Shown: piece by piece, positions 1 through 7,166 of the stretch
How the letters are laid out: each line of letters opens with the position of its first letter
How positions within the stretch are numbered: the first letter of the stretch is position 1
Source: an uncultured Clostridia bacterium
GTDB taxonomy: Bacteria; Bacillota_A; Clostridia; Christensenellales; CAG-138
Assembly: GCA_946623765.1 (NCBI GenBank)
Contig: CAMORL010000053.1
Location: 1 to 10,178 of the forward strand
DNA length: 10,178 bases
Direction: 5' to 3'
The notes under the pieces: model-generated
The model's database searches: none
The model's input: only the letters and a program-made list of their open reading frames with translations
What the model was told of the DNA's origin: nothing
Translations under genes and position numbers: made by a program

Positions 1-461
1 GACGTCAGCAGCGCGAACAGCGCGACCGGCACGGTGAAACGCGTCTTTTTGACGCCGACGCTGCCGAAGTACAGCGCGAGCGTATAGAAGATCGTTTCGG
101 AGGAGCCGAGGAGCACGCTTGCGGTGAACCCGACTTTTGAATCGGGACCGTACTGCGTGAAGATATCCGAAAGCGCGGCGATCGCGGCGCTGCCGGAAAA
201 CGGGCGAACAAAGAGCAGCGGGACGAGCGCGGGATCGACGCCGAGCGCGTGCAGTACGGGGGCGAAGAAGGAAGCGAGCCGATCGAACGCGCCGCTTGCG
301 CGAAACAGCGACATCGCCGCCGAAAACAGCGCGAGCGTCGGCAGGACTGACCCAAGCAGCGGGATCGCCTGCGCCGCGCCTTCACGGAACGCCGAAAAGA
401 CGTCGACACGCCGCACGACGGCAAAGAGCAGCAGAAGCAGGATCAGGATTGCGAGCGGCAC
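1..461 (-). CDS. spmB: Spore maturation protein B, SpmB (3' end cut by window edge)
   Basis: This is an integral membrane protein of the nucleoside-recognition (Gate) family that works with SpmA in dehydration of the spore core during sporulation. What is seen: about 153 codons without a stop, beginning with a hydrophobic segment (PLAILILLLLLFAVV), then RRVDVFSAFREGA at residues 17-29. The family signature follows: RASGAFD near residue 54, FVRPFSGSAA at 84-93, then YGPDS, SSETIFYTL and YFGSVGVKKTRF. These align from memory with B. subtilis SpmB (178 aa), so roughly 25 residues lie beyond the left edge. I chose the GTG at 461-459 because it is the only sensible start in this frame. It lies inside the end of spmA (19-base overlap), which suggests translational coupling, as no clear Shine-Dalgarno precedes it. 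The exact start is less certain than the family. Confidence 0.9.
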   Translation of the reverse strand, partial: MPLAILILLLLLFAVVRRVDVFSAFREGAAQAIPLLGSVLPTLALFSAAMSLFRASGAFDRLASFFAPVLHALGVDPALVPLLFVRPFSGSAAIAALSDIFTQYGPDSKVGFTASVLLGSSETIFYTLALYFGSVGVKKTRFTVPVALFALLT

Positions 462-1018
462 GGGCGGGTACAGAGCAGGCAGAGCGCGGCGGCGGCAAGC
501 GTCGCCGAAAGGGAGGAGAGCAGCGCGGGCGGCACGATCGCGGCGGGGGAGAGGGAACCGAAGCTTGCGCGAAGTCCGACGAGCGTTGCGGGGAACAGCT
601 CGAGGCACGAGGCGTTGATCGCGAGCAGCACGCACATTTCGTTTGTGGCGACGCCGGGATGCGGGTTCGATTCGTCCAGAAGCCGCATTGCTTCGAGCCC
701 GTAGGGCGTGGCGGCGTTGCCCATGCCGAGCATGTTCGCGGCAAGGTTCAGGGAGATGGATTCCCTTGCCTTGCCCGCGTTGGGAAACAGCAGCTTCAGA
801 ACCGGCGAAAGCAGCCGCGAGAGCGCGCCGACGATCCCCGCTTCCTTTGCGACGTTCAGAAGTCCCATCCACAGAAGATACGTCCCGGACAGCCTGAGCG
901 CGTTCGAAACGGCGTCGGACGCGCCCGAAAGCAGCGCGGGCAGCACGCCGTCGGCGCTGCCGTTCAGGACAGCAGCGGCGACGCCCGAGAGCAAAAGAAA
1001 CAAAATCACGGCATTCAT
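443..1018 (-). CDS. spmA: Spore maturation protein A, SpmA
   Basis: This membrane protein of the nucleoside-recognition (Gate) family is the partner of SpmB. In B. subtilis the pair is needed for normal spore core dehydration. The product is 191 residues, close to the 196 of B. subtilis SpmA. It opens with a hydrophobic segment (residues 1-20), followed by TYLLWMGLLNVAKEAG (46-61), LFPNAGKARES (77-87) and the diagnostic NLAANMLGMGNAATPYGLEAM (91-111). Further on are NEMCVLLAINASC (126-138) and FPATLVGLR (142-150). A longer reading frame extends upstream to 1087, but the ATG at 1018-1016 is preferred: AGGATG lies 5-6 bases before it on the minus strand, and the extra residues are not typical of the family. 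It is transcribed away from the PBP gene and its 3' end overlaps spmB. I see no convincing sporulation-sigma promoter. A CATAGGAT match exists, but it coincides with the ribosome binding site. Confidence 0.93.
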   Translation of the reverse strand: MNAVILFLLLSGVAAAVLNGSADGVLPALLSGASDAVSNALRLSGTYLLWMGLLNVAKEAGIVGALSRLLSPVLKLLFPNAGKARESISLNLAANMLGMGNAATPYGLEAMRLLDESNPHPGVATNEMCVLLAINASCLELFPATLVGLRASFGSLSPAAIVPPALLSSLSATLAAAALCLLCTRPCRSQS

Positions 1019-1100
1019 GGTGCATCCTATGCGAAAAATGCGAAGAAAAAGCGTCTTTTTTGAAAACATCGCAAAAAAATCACACAAACGGCGTTTCTTC

Positions 1101-1109
1101 TGTTATAAT
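1101..1109 (+). promoter_or_regulatory. Extended -10 promoter for the PBP-murG run
   Basis: TG at 1101-1102, one base, then a perfect TATAAT at 1104-1109 form an extended -10 element. The region 16-18 bases upstream (around 1080-1087, TCACACA) is a poor -35, which is tolerated when the extended TG is present. Transcription would start near 1116, giving a short leader of about 29 bases before the GTG at 1145. A TTGAAA at 1060-1065 is too far upstream to be the paired -35. Confidence 0.7.
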
Positions 1110-1130
1110 GATAAACGGAAATTTATCACC

Positions 1131-1136
1131 CGGAGA
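1131..1136 (+). promoter_or_regulatory. Ribosome binding site deciding the GTG start of the PBP
   Basis: CGGAGA, with core GGAG at 1132-1135, lies nine bases before the GTG at 1145. This is normal spacing and supports GTG rather than a downstream ATG as the start. The residues that follow (KRG, then a hydrophobic run) form a plausible signal or anchor sequence. Confidence 0.7.
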
Positions 1137-1144
1137 TTTATATA

Positions 1145-3595
1145 GTGAAAAGAGGACTTTGTTCTGTACTGATTCTTTGCATGCTGGTCGGCGCGGTTCT
1201 GCCGATCGGGTGCGCGTCCGTGCACGGAAACGGCAGCGACGTGTGCCGGGAATTCATCGAATACATCGCCTGCGGCAGTTACGGCGCGGCGTTTGATCTT
1301 CTGTCCGATTCGGTCAAGAACACCACCGGAACCGACACGAATGCGGGCGATCCGATGATCAGCGCAAAGGAATTTGCCGAAAAGTATCAGCAGATCTACG
1401 AGGCGATCGGTCTCGTCGAGATCAGCTATATCATCCGCACGGTTTCGGATGCGTCGATCACGAGCTCGGTCGATTTTCAGATGACGTATACGACTGCGCT
1501 CGGCGAGATGACCAACGACTATACGATCAACGCGCTCTACGAGGGCGGACGCTGGGGCATCCAGTGGACGCCTGCGCTGATCTTCCCGTCGATGCAGTGG
1601 GGGGACAAGCTGCTGGTCGGCGTCAACTACCCGAAACGCGGCGAGATCTTCGACGCCGAGGGCGAGCTGCTCGTCAAGAACCTTTCCCCGGTCACGGTCT
1701 TCTGCGTTCCGAATCAGATTCCGAAGGAGGAAAAAGAGGACGTCGTCAAGCAGATCCTTGCGATTCCGATTCTGAAGCCCTCCGGTACGCCGCAGGACGA
1801 ATATGAAAAGGACGTCGTGCGCAAGGCGATCTTCAGCACCAACTCCTCCGCGGTCATCGCAAAGCTCTATCCGGATCAGGTGGACGACGCACTGGAAGAA
1901 CGGCTTCTGTCGATCAAGGGCATCGGCATCGACCGCAACGGCGCAATGACCTCCACGCGCTTCCGCGCATATCCATACGGACGCAGCGCGTCTCATCTTC
2001 TGGGATTCGCGGCGGTCATGTGGAAGGCGACGTGGAAGGAACTCGAAAAGCTGCGCAAAGAGCGCGACGCGAAGTCCGGCGACACGACGGAAGACGTCAC
2101 GGAACCGGAGGAAACCGCCGCGCCGGAGGACGGTTCGAATACGAACGGCGGCAAAGACGACGAAGACGCCGGCGGCATGACGTTCACCGACGAGGACCTC
2201 GATTCGTACGAGAAGGACAGCTGGATCGGATACGTCGGACTCGAGCTGCAGTACGAGCGAATCCTGCGCGGCGAAAAGGGCGGCTACGCGTACATTCAGG
2301 GTCTCGACGGTTCCAACCGCCAGACGCTGTACAACAACCCCGCAAAGGACGGACAGGACCTGCACCTGACGTTGGACATCAAGCTGCAGCAGCGCGTGGA
2401 GGAGGTCGTGAAGACCGTCGTTTACGACGAGAACATGTCGGGCACGATCATCGTCATGCAGCCCAAGACCGGCGCGATTCAGGCGATGTACTCCTTCCCG
2501 GACTATGACGCCGAAGCGTTCAGCCGAGGAGCCGTCGGAACCGAAGTGTTCGAAGAACTCAGCAAAGACCCGAAAACCCCGATGTTGAACCGCGCGATCC
2601 AGGGTCTCTATGCGCCCGGATCGACGTTTAAGCCGTTCACCGGCGTGGGATCGCTGGAGACCGGCATCGTGACGACGGACACGATCTTCCCGGACACCGA
2701 GAAGATCGTCAACCAGAGATACAAGTCCCTGTCCGGCTACAAGGACGTGTGGTACGTGCAGCGCGGCGATTACGCCTACACCGGCATTGAGGAGATCACG
2801 CGTACCGGCTCGACGCGCAGGCATACGCCGATGAACATGGAATCGAGCATCATCGACTCCGACAATATTTATTTCGCGTGGTGCGCGCTGCGTCTCGGCT
2901 GGGAACGCTTCAAGTCTTATCTCGCATACATCGGCATGGGCGAGAAGGTCCCGTTCGACCTGCCGACGCAGACGTCGCAGATCAAGAACGAGGACAGCAC
3001 CGAAACCTACAGTCTGCTGGCAATGTCGGGATACGGTCAGGGCGAGCTGCTGGTGACCCCGCTGCAGATGGCAAGCTACATTGCGGCATTCCACAACGGC
3101 GGCAAAGCGCCGGTTCCGTATGTGGTCGATTCCATCTGGCAGGCGGAGGGACAGAACTATATCGAGACCTACCGTCATCAGAGCGGCGAAACGTGGAAGA
3201 CGATCTGTTCCGAACAGCACGCCAACGAAATGGCGAAGATGATGGTCGGCGTGTGCGCGCTGCCGGAGGATCACGGCGGCACGGCGCGCTATCTCGGCGT
3301 GCGGCGCACATATGTCATCGCCGGAAAGACGGGAACCGCCGAGGTCGGCAAAGAGAAGGAAAAGGAACTTGCGTGGTTCATCGGCTTCCGGGAATCGAAG
3401 AAGGACGGCTCGCAGATGGATCCGGACGAGGAACGTCTCGTACTGGTCATGCTGGAGCTCGACATGAACAATCTGCCGGAGGAATACTCCATGATGAAGT
3501 TTGTGATCGGACGCGTGCTCTTAAAGGACGACGACCTGACGAAGCCCGGCGTAACCAATCTTGCGTTTCTCGGCGAATCGGCGGGAGAAAACTGA
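1145..3595 (+). CDS. Class B penicillin-binding protein, MecA/PBP3 type, D,D-transpeptidase
   Basis: This 816-residue enzyme cross-links peptidoglycan outside the membrane. Domains in order: a signal or anchor segment (about 5-23); an NTF2-like MecA N-terminal domain (about 32-150, ending with WGIQWTPALIFPSMQ, very like the same part of S. aureus PBP2a); a dimerisation or pedestal domain (about 157-375, with KRGEIFDAEGELL and SHLLGF); and the transpeptidase domain (about 405-795). The catalytic motifs are intact: STFK with nucleophile Ser493, SDN at 572-574, and KTG at 728-730. SGYGQGELLVTPLQM (628-642) is also typical. An acidic, low-complexity insert (about 309-357) enlarges the pedestal domain relative to PBP2a. 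Cys23 lies in LPIGC, which resembles a lipobox but has Pro at -3, so lipoprotein processing is doubtful. The gene starts a run with murG, 40 bases downstream. Family membership is sure. Beta-lactam affinity cannot be judged from sequence, since Bacillota PBP3/PbpC share this architecture. Confidence 0.93.
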   Translation: MKRGLCSVLILCMLVGAVLPIGCASVHGNGSDVCREFIEYIACGSYGAAFDLLSDSVKNTTGTDTNAGDPMISAKEFAEKYQQIYEAIGLVEISYIIRTVSDASITSSVDFQMTYTTALGEMTNDYTINALYEGGRWGIQWTPALIFPSMQWGDKLLVGVNYPKRGEIFDAEGELLVKNLSPVTVFCVPNQIPKEEKEDVVKQILAIPILKPSGTPQDEYEKDVVRKAIFSTNSSAVIAKLYPDQVDDALEERLLSIKGIGIDRNGAMTSTRFRAYPYGRSASHLLGFAAVMWKATWKELEKLRKERDAKSGDTTEDVTEPEETAAPEDGSNTNGGKDDEDAGGMTFTDEDLDSYEKDSWIGYVGLELQYERILRGEKGGYAYIQGLDGSNRQTLYNNPAKDGQDLHLTLDIKLQQRVEEVVKTVVYDENMSGTIIVMQPKTGAIQAMYSFPDYDAEAFSRGAVGTEVFEELSKDPKTPMLNRAIQGLYAPGSTFKPFTGVGSLETGIVTTDTIFPDTEKIVNQRYKSLSGYKDVWYVQRGDYAYTGIEEITRTGSTRRHTPMNMESSIIDSDNIYFAWCALRLGWERFKSYLAYIGMGEKVPFDLPTQTSQIKNEDSTETYSLLAMSGYGQGELLVTPLQMASYIAAFHNGGKAPVPYVVDSIWQAEGQNYIETYRHQSGETWKTICSEQHANEMAKMMVGVCALPEDHGGTARYLGVRRTYVIAGKTGTAEVGKEKEKELAWFIGFRESKKDGSQMDPDEERLVLVMLELDMNNLPEEYSMMKFVIGRVLLKDDDLTKPGVTNLAFLGESAGEN

Positions 3596-3635
3596 GCGGA
3601 CGACGCGCATAGGATAGAACCGAGGGGGGAACACC

Positions 3636-4700
3636 ATGAAGAAAACCATTGTATTTACGGGCGGCGGCACGGCGGGTCACGTAACGCCGAACCTTGCCTT
3701 GATCGAAAAGCTGGACCGCAGCGAGTGGAACATCCACTACATCGGCACGTCCGGCATGGAAAAGGACCTTCTGAAGCCGGTGGAGGGCGTGACCTATCAC
3801 GAGATCGACTCCGGAAAACTCCGCCGCTATGCAAGCCTCAAGACGATTACCATGCCGCTGCACGTGCAGAAGGGCTACCATCAGGCGAAGCGTATCCTGA
3901 AAGAACTCAAGCCCGACGTGCTGTTCAGCAAGGGCGGCTATGTTTCCGTACCGGTCGTTGCGGCGGCAAAGGGAATCTGCCCGGTGCTGACGCACGAATC
4001 GGACTACACGCCCGGTCTTGCAAACCGGATCGACGCGCACTTTGCGGATAAGGTTTTGGTGACGTTTTCGGACACGGTGCCGCTTGTGAAGAACGGCAAG
4101 GGGGTGCACACCGGGACGCCGATCCGCCCGGAACTCTATCGGGGTTCGCGTGAAAAGGCGCTTGCGTTCACCGGTCTGTCCGGAGAAAAACCGATCCTGC
4201 TCGTCACCGGCGGCAGCCTCGGCGCGGTCGCGGTCAACGTCGCCGTGCGCGAAGCGCTTCCAAAGCTGTTGAAAACCTTTGACGTCGTCCATCTTTGCGG
4301 CAAGGGCAAGCTGGACGAATCGGTCCGCATGCCCGGCTATGTGCAGTATGAATACATCCGCGACGAGATGGCGGACCTCTTTGCGGCGGCGGACGTCGTC
4401 GTATCCCGCGCGGGCGCGAACGCGGTTTTTGAACTGCTCGCGCTTCACAAACCGATGCTGCTGCTGCCGCTGTCCGGCGCTTCGACGCGCGGAGACCAGG
4501 AGCTGAACGCGGAGTATTTCAAAAAGCGCGGCTATGCGCGCGTGCTTTTGGCGGACGAAGTCAGCGCGGAATCCGTTCTGAAGGAAGTCAACGCGCTCTA
4601 TGAAGCGCGGGAAACCTATCTGGAAACCATGAAACACGCCGAGGGCGTCGACGGAACCGACATGATCCTGCGGCTGATCCGTGAAGCGGCGAACGCATGA
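3636..4700 (+). CDS. murG: MurG, UDP-GlcNAc:lipid I GlcNAc transferase
   Basis: MurG adds GlcNAc to lipid I on the inner face of the membrane, giving lipid II, the last cytoplasmic step of peptidoglycan precursor synthesis. It is a GT28-family, GT-B-fold enzyme of normal length (354 aa). Visible motifs are the N-terminal glycine loop GGGTAGHVTPN (9-19), FSKGGYVSVPVV (97-108), HESDYTPGLANR (120-131), GGSLGAVAVN (192-201), SRAGANAVFE (257-266) and TRGDQELNAEYF (284-295), which covers the UDP-GlcNAc site. The HESD...TPGLAN and TRGDQ wording matches the MurG form of clostridia rather than B. subtilis MurG. Its start has a strong GAGGGGGGA site at 3622-3630, five bases before the ATG. The gene lies outside a mur/ftsW cluster and beside a PBP. 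Its stop overlaps the next ATG (ATGA). A second, paralogous MurG elsewhere in the genome cannot be excluded. Confidence 0.95.
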   Translation: MKKTIVFTGGGTAGHVTPNLALIEKLDRSEWNIHYIGTSGMEKDLLKPVEGVTYHEIDSGKLRRYASLKTITMPLHVQKGYHQAKRILKELKPDVLFSKGGYVSVPVVAAAKGICPVLTHESDYTPGLANRIDAHFADKVLVTFSDTVPLVKNGKGVHTGTPIRPELYRGSREKALAFTGLSGEKPILLVTGGSLGAVAVNVAVREALPKLLKTFDVVHLCGKGKLDESVRMPGYVQYEYIRDEMADLFAAADVVVSRAGANAVFELLALHKPMLLLPLSGASTRGDQELNAEYFKKRGYARVLLADEVSAESVLKEVNALYEARETYLETMKHAEGVDGTDMILRLIREAANA

Positions 4701-6133
4701 CGGCGGCAGAACTCTTTCAAAAACTGAACGGCGATACGGCAACGGAAGCGCTGTCCGCACTCTGCGCGGTTGCAAAGACCAGGCAGGGGAAAGCGGAGAT
4801 CGAAGCGCTTCTTGTCGACCGTACGCTTCTTTCGACGCTCGCAGACAGCCCGCAGCCGAAGGTGCGCAAGAACGTTTACCGTCTGATCGGCGCGCTGGAA
4901 AACGAAGCGGACGTGCCGGTCCTTGCCCGTGCGCTGAAGACCGAAACGACGCTCTTTACGGTGCCGAGCCTGCTGCTTGCGCTGGGCAGGCTGAACGCGA
5001 AGGACGTACTTGCGGGCTATTCCGTGCCGGTTTCCGAAGCCGAGGCGATGGACAAGCATATCGCCGAAATCGAGATCGCCTACGAAAAGGCGATGCAGCG
5101 GTTCGAATCGGTGCCCGAGAGCACGCTCGAACGGCTTGCACGGCCGCAGGAAATCCTGTGCTTTGCGCCGCACGGATTTGCGGCTGAGCTTCAGGACGAG
5201 CTTTCGTCGCTCGGGTTTTCCGGAAAGATCCGGGGCGACGCCGTGCTTTTGCATACGGATAAGATTGCCGAAGTCTACCGCGCAAACTGCATGACGGAAG
5301 CGCTGCTGCCGATCGCGATGAACGTGCCGATGGAGCCGAAAGCGATCGCCGCGAAGGCTGTGACCTGCATCGGAACCCATTACCGCATCGAAATCCGCGG
5401 GTATCTCAAGGATCGCAGCGGGTTCATCGAAAAGCTCAAGGGGCTTTTGGACGGGCGCAACAATCCTTCCGCGTACGACTGCGAGCTTCGCATCGACTCA
5501 CGCAACGACGTCTGCGATCTCTACTGGAAGCTGTGGAACGTGAAGGACGCACGCTATCCGTGGCGCAGGGGCACGGTCCCCGCGTCGATCCATCCGGCGA
5601 TGGCGTATGCGCTGTCCCGGTATGCGCTGACGCTCACCGGAAAGGAGCGTCCGACCGTATTCGACCCGTTCTGCGGGTGCGGCTCGCTGCTGTTTGCGGC
5701 GGAGGAACAGCGAAACTGCAAGGCGTTGATCGGCGTGGACAAGAGCAGCACGGCGATTGCGGCCGCGCGGGAAAACGCCAAAGCCGGGGAGAGCCGCGCA
5801 CGGTTCATCTGCCGAGACATTCTGCATTACGAAGCGAAGGAAGGCGCAGACCTTTTGATTTCGAACCTTCCGTTCGGAAACCGAGTCGGCTCGCACCGCG
5901 GGAACGAAGCGCTGTACGAGCGGTTTTTGAAGCGCCTGCCGTATTATCTTTCGGAGGGCGGCAGAGCGGTGCTCTACACGGCGGAGGGACGGCTTTTGGA
6001 ACGGCTGCTGAAAAGCGATCCGCGCGTCAGGCTGATCGAAAAACGCCGCACCGCGGCGGGAGGCTTGAGTCCGTGGATCTTTGCCGTCGAGAAAACGGAA
6101 CGCCGCAATAACGGGGAAGGAGAAACCCGATGA
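4697..6133 (+). CDS. Three-part RNA methyltransferase: helical repeats, THUMP-like part, class I SAM domain (probable N2-guanine type)
   Basis: The product is 478 residues. Residues 1-105 are helix-rich with HEAT-like repeats (for example PKVRKNVYRLIGAL at 54-67 followed by DVPVLARAL and PSLLLALGRL). Residues about 153-280 resemble the N-terminal ferredoxin-like and THUMP part of RlmL/Trm14-type enzymes: LCFAPHGFAAELQDELSSLGF, then DKIAEVYRAN, then YRIEIRGYLKDR. Residues 290-470 are a class I S-adenosylmethionine fold: PASIHPAMA, motif I DPFCGCGS at 323-330, an acidic GVDKS after strand 2, and motif IV NLPFG at 390-394 followed by NRVGSHRGNEALY. An (N/D)-x-P-(F/Y)-G motif IV is typical of base-amino methylation, and this wording recalls the THUMPD3/Trm14 tRNA m2G enzymes. 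The substrate (tRNA or rRNA) is inferred. The start overlaps the murG stop (ATGA), has a weak ribosome binding site, and probably relies on coupling. The family is fairly sure; the exact target is not. Confidence 0.82.
   Translation: MTAAELFQKLNGDTATEALSALCAVAKTRQGKAEIEALLVDRTLLSTLADSPQPKVRKNVYRLIGALENEADVPVLARALKTETTLFTVPSLLLALGRLNAKDVLAGYSVPVSEAEAMDKHIAEIEIAYEKAMQRFESVPESTLERLARPQEILCFAPHGFAAELQDELSSLGFSGKIRGDAVLLHTDKIAEVYRANCMTEALLPIAMNVPMEPKAIAAKAVTCIGTHYRIEIRGYLKDRSGFIEKLKGLLDGRNNPSAYDCELRIDSRNDVCDLYWKLWNVKDARYPWRRGTVPASIHPAMAYALSRYALTLTGKERPTVFDPFCGCGSLLFAAEEQRNCKALIGVDKSSTAIAAARENAKAGESRARFICRDILHYEAKEGADLLISNLPFGNRVGSHRGNEALYERFLKRLPYYLSEGGRAVLYTAEGRLLERLLKSDPRVRLIEKRRTAAGGLSPWIFAVEKTERRNNGEGETR
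6117..6122 (+). promoter_or_regulatory. Strong ribosome binding site for the DUF4003 gene inside the methyltransferase 3' end
   Basis: AAGGAG at 6117-6122 sits seven bases before the ATG at 6130 and lies within the last codons of the methyltransferase. It supports independent initiation on top of ATGA coupling, and it fixes this start. Confidence 0.75.
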
Positions 6134-7122
6134 ATATCGAACTTGAGAATCTCGTATTGCGCTATGTCGAAGCGCGGGAGGCGGTCAGATCCGTGTTCCG
6201 CATGGAGAGCGAATACAGCTTTCCGGTCGCCGCAGAGCTGTTCGCAGCGGAGAACGTACCGGTCGATTCGGACCGTCTGACCGCGTGCAAACGCCTCATT
6301 AAGGACCGGACGGGGATTTTTTCAAACTTCCGCGGCAGCGTCGAGGTCCCGCTCGCGGCAAAGCTCGCGCTGTCCGACGATCCGAATCGCCGCATGGAAC
6401 GCGCCGTGCAGAATTACGGGATTCTGAAAGAACACTTTTTGCGTTCGGAGTTTCTGGCGCTCGCCGCGCTGCTTCTGACCGATTCCGTTCCCGACGCGGA
6501 CGTTTCCGCGATTGCGGCGCGCGGCAAAGCGCTCTACCGCCGCATGAAGGCGGAACATCCGGTTCTGACGGGGCAGGAGGACGCCGTGTTTGCGATCCTG
6601 CTTGCCGAGAGCGAAAAGAGCGACGATGCATTGATTGCGGACGCGGAAGCGTGCTATCGCGTGCTGGACGCGCGCTTTATGAAGGGAGACGGCATACAGA
6701 CGGCGTCGCACGTACTGGCTCTGACGGACGGAGACCCCGTAAAATCGGCGGAAAAGACGGTTGCGCTGTATGACGCGATCCGCGCGGCAGGCGGAAAGTA
6801 CGGCAGCAATTGGGAGCTTTCGGGGCTGGCGGCGCTGGCGGCGGACGACACGCCGACGGAAACGATCGTGTCCGAACTGACGGAGATCGACGCGCTGCTC
6901 GAAGGACAGGACGGATATCGCGGGCTCTTCGGGTACGACCGCAAAACACGCATGATGCACGCGGCGATGCTGCTCGGCGCGCACCGAATGCGCGGGCGGA
7001 AAGAGATTGTGACCGCCGCGGCGCAGCAGAGCGCGATTTCGATGATCGCGGCGCAGCAGGCGGCGATGTGCGCCTGCATCGCGTGCTGTTCGGCGGCTTC
7101 GTCGGCAAGCACGGCACATTGA
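6130..7122 (+). CDS. DUF4003-family protein of unknown function
   Basis: This 330-residue, mostly alpha-helical, soluble-looking protein appears to belong to the Pfam DUF4003 family of Bacillota. I recognise the overall pattern: an N-terminal LRYVEAREAVRSVFRMES region, a mid-protein run FRGSVEVPLAAKLALSDDP (49-67), RMERAVQNYGILKEHFLRSE, the EDAVFAILLAES segment, and GSNWELSGLAALA in the last third. The C-terminus is unusual: alanine- and glutamine-rich helix-like sequence (AAQQSAISMIAAQQ), then four cysteines within seven residues (Cys314, 316, 319, 320), then a Ser/Ala tail. No signal peptide or membrane segment is visible at the N-terminus. No catalytic motif is apparent and the family has no established function that I know of. 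It overlaps the methyltransferase stop by ATGA and ends three bases before the metG promoter. The family call is moderately confident; function is not assigned. Confidence 0.72.
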   Translation: MNIELENLVLRYVEAREAVRSVFRMESEYSFPVAAELFAAENVPVDSDRLTACKRLIKDRTGIFSNFRGSVEVPLAAKLALSDDPNRRMERAVQNYGILKEHFLRSEFLALAALLLTDSVPDADVSAIAARGKALYRRMKAEHPVLTGQEDAVFAILLAESEKSDDALIADAEACYRVLDARFMKGDGIQTASHVLALTDGDPVKSAEKTVALYDAIRAAGGKYGSNWELSGLAALAADDTPTETIVSELTEIDALLEGQDGYRGLFGYDRKTRMMHAAMLLGAHRMRGRKEIVTAAAQQSAISMIAAQQAAMCACIACCSAASSASTAH

Positions 7123-7125
7123 CCG

Positions 7126-7154
7126 TTGACAAATCCGAAAAGGCTTTTTATACT
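7126..7154 (+). promoter_or_regulatory. Near-consensus sigma-A promoter for metG-tatD
   Basis: A perfect -35 TTGACA (7126-7131), a 17-base spacer and TATACT at 7149-7154 (five of six matches to TATAAT) form an almost ideal housekeeping promoter. It begins three bases after the DUF4003 stop. Transcription would begin near 7161, leaving only about 22 untranslated bases before the metG ATG, too few for a T-box or S-box leader. Confidence 0.88.
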
Positions 7155-7166
7155 GACAGGAACAAG

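Larger units (their letters stand above)
1019..1144. other. Divergent A/T-rich intergenic region between spmA and the PBP gene
   Basis: This 126-base spacer separates the divergently transcribed spmAB pair and the PBP-murG run. It is much richer in A and T than its surroundings, with several A-tracts and T-tracts between 1033 and 1080. It must hold the control signals for both directions. Only the rightward extended -10 is clear. On the minus strand TATAAC (1107-1102) is a possible weak -10 for spmA, but no -35 supports it. Confidence 0.7.

Noticed and set aside
1019..1040. Sigma-E-like CATAGGAT just before spmA
   Set aside because: It matches a sigma-E -10 pattern but overlaps the ribosome binding site, and would place the transcript start at the start codon. 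It is more simply the Shine-Dalgarno region.
296..1063. 255-residue plus-strand frame opposite spmA and spmB
   Set aside because: The minus strand carries clear SpmA and SpmB signatures. This frame is Arg/Gly/Gln-rich shadow sequence.
1060..1065. TTGAAA as a -35 for the PBP promoter
   Set aside because: The spacing to TATAAT at 1104 is 38 bases, far beyond the usable range.
1103..3274. 723-residue open frame antisense to the PBP gene
   Set aside because: It lies opposite a well-supported gene. Its composition is Arg/His/Asp/Val-rich, with no recognisable domain and no ribosome binding site. Long antisense frames are expected in GC-rich genes with strong codon bias.
1145..3595. Naming the PBP as a mecA resistance gene
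   Set aside because: The architecture is shared with intrinsic PBP3/PbpC proteins of many Bacillota. There is no mec cassette context (no mecR/mecI, no recombinase), and sequence alone does not show low drug affinity.
3596..3635. Promoter or terminator between the PBP gene and murG
   Set aside because: The 40-base gap holds only a strong ribosome binding site. I see no hairpin with a T-run and no -35/-10 pair.
3447..4775. 442-residue open frame antisense to murG
   Set aside because: It is a shadow of murG and its neighbours, with an arginine-rich composition and no plausible start signal.
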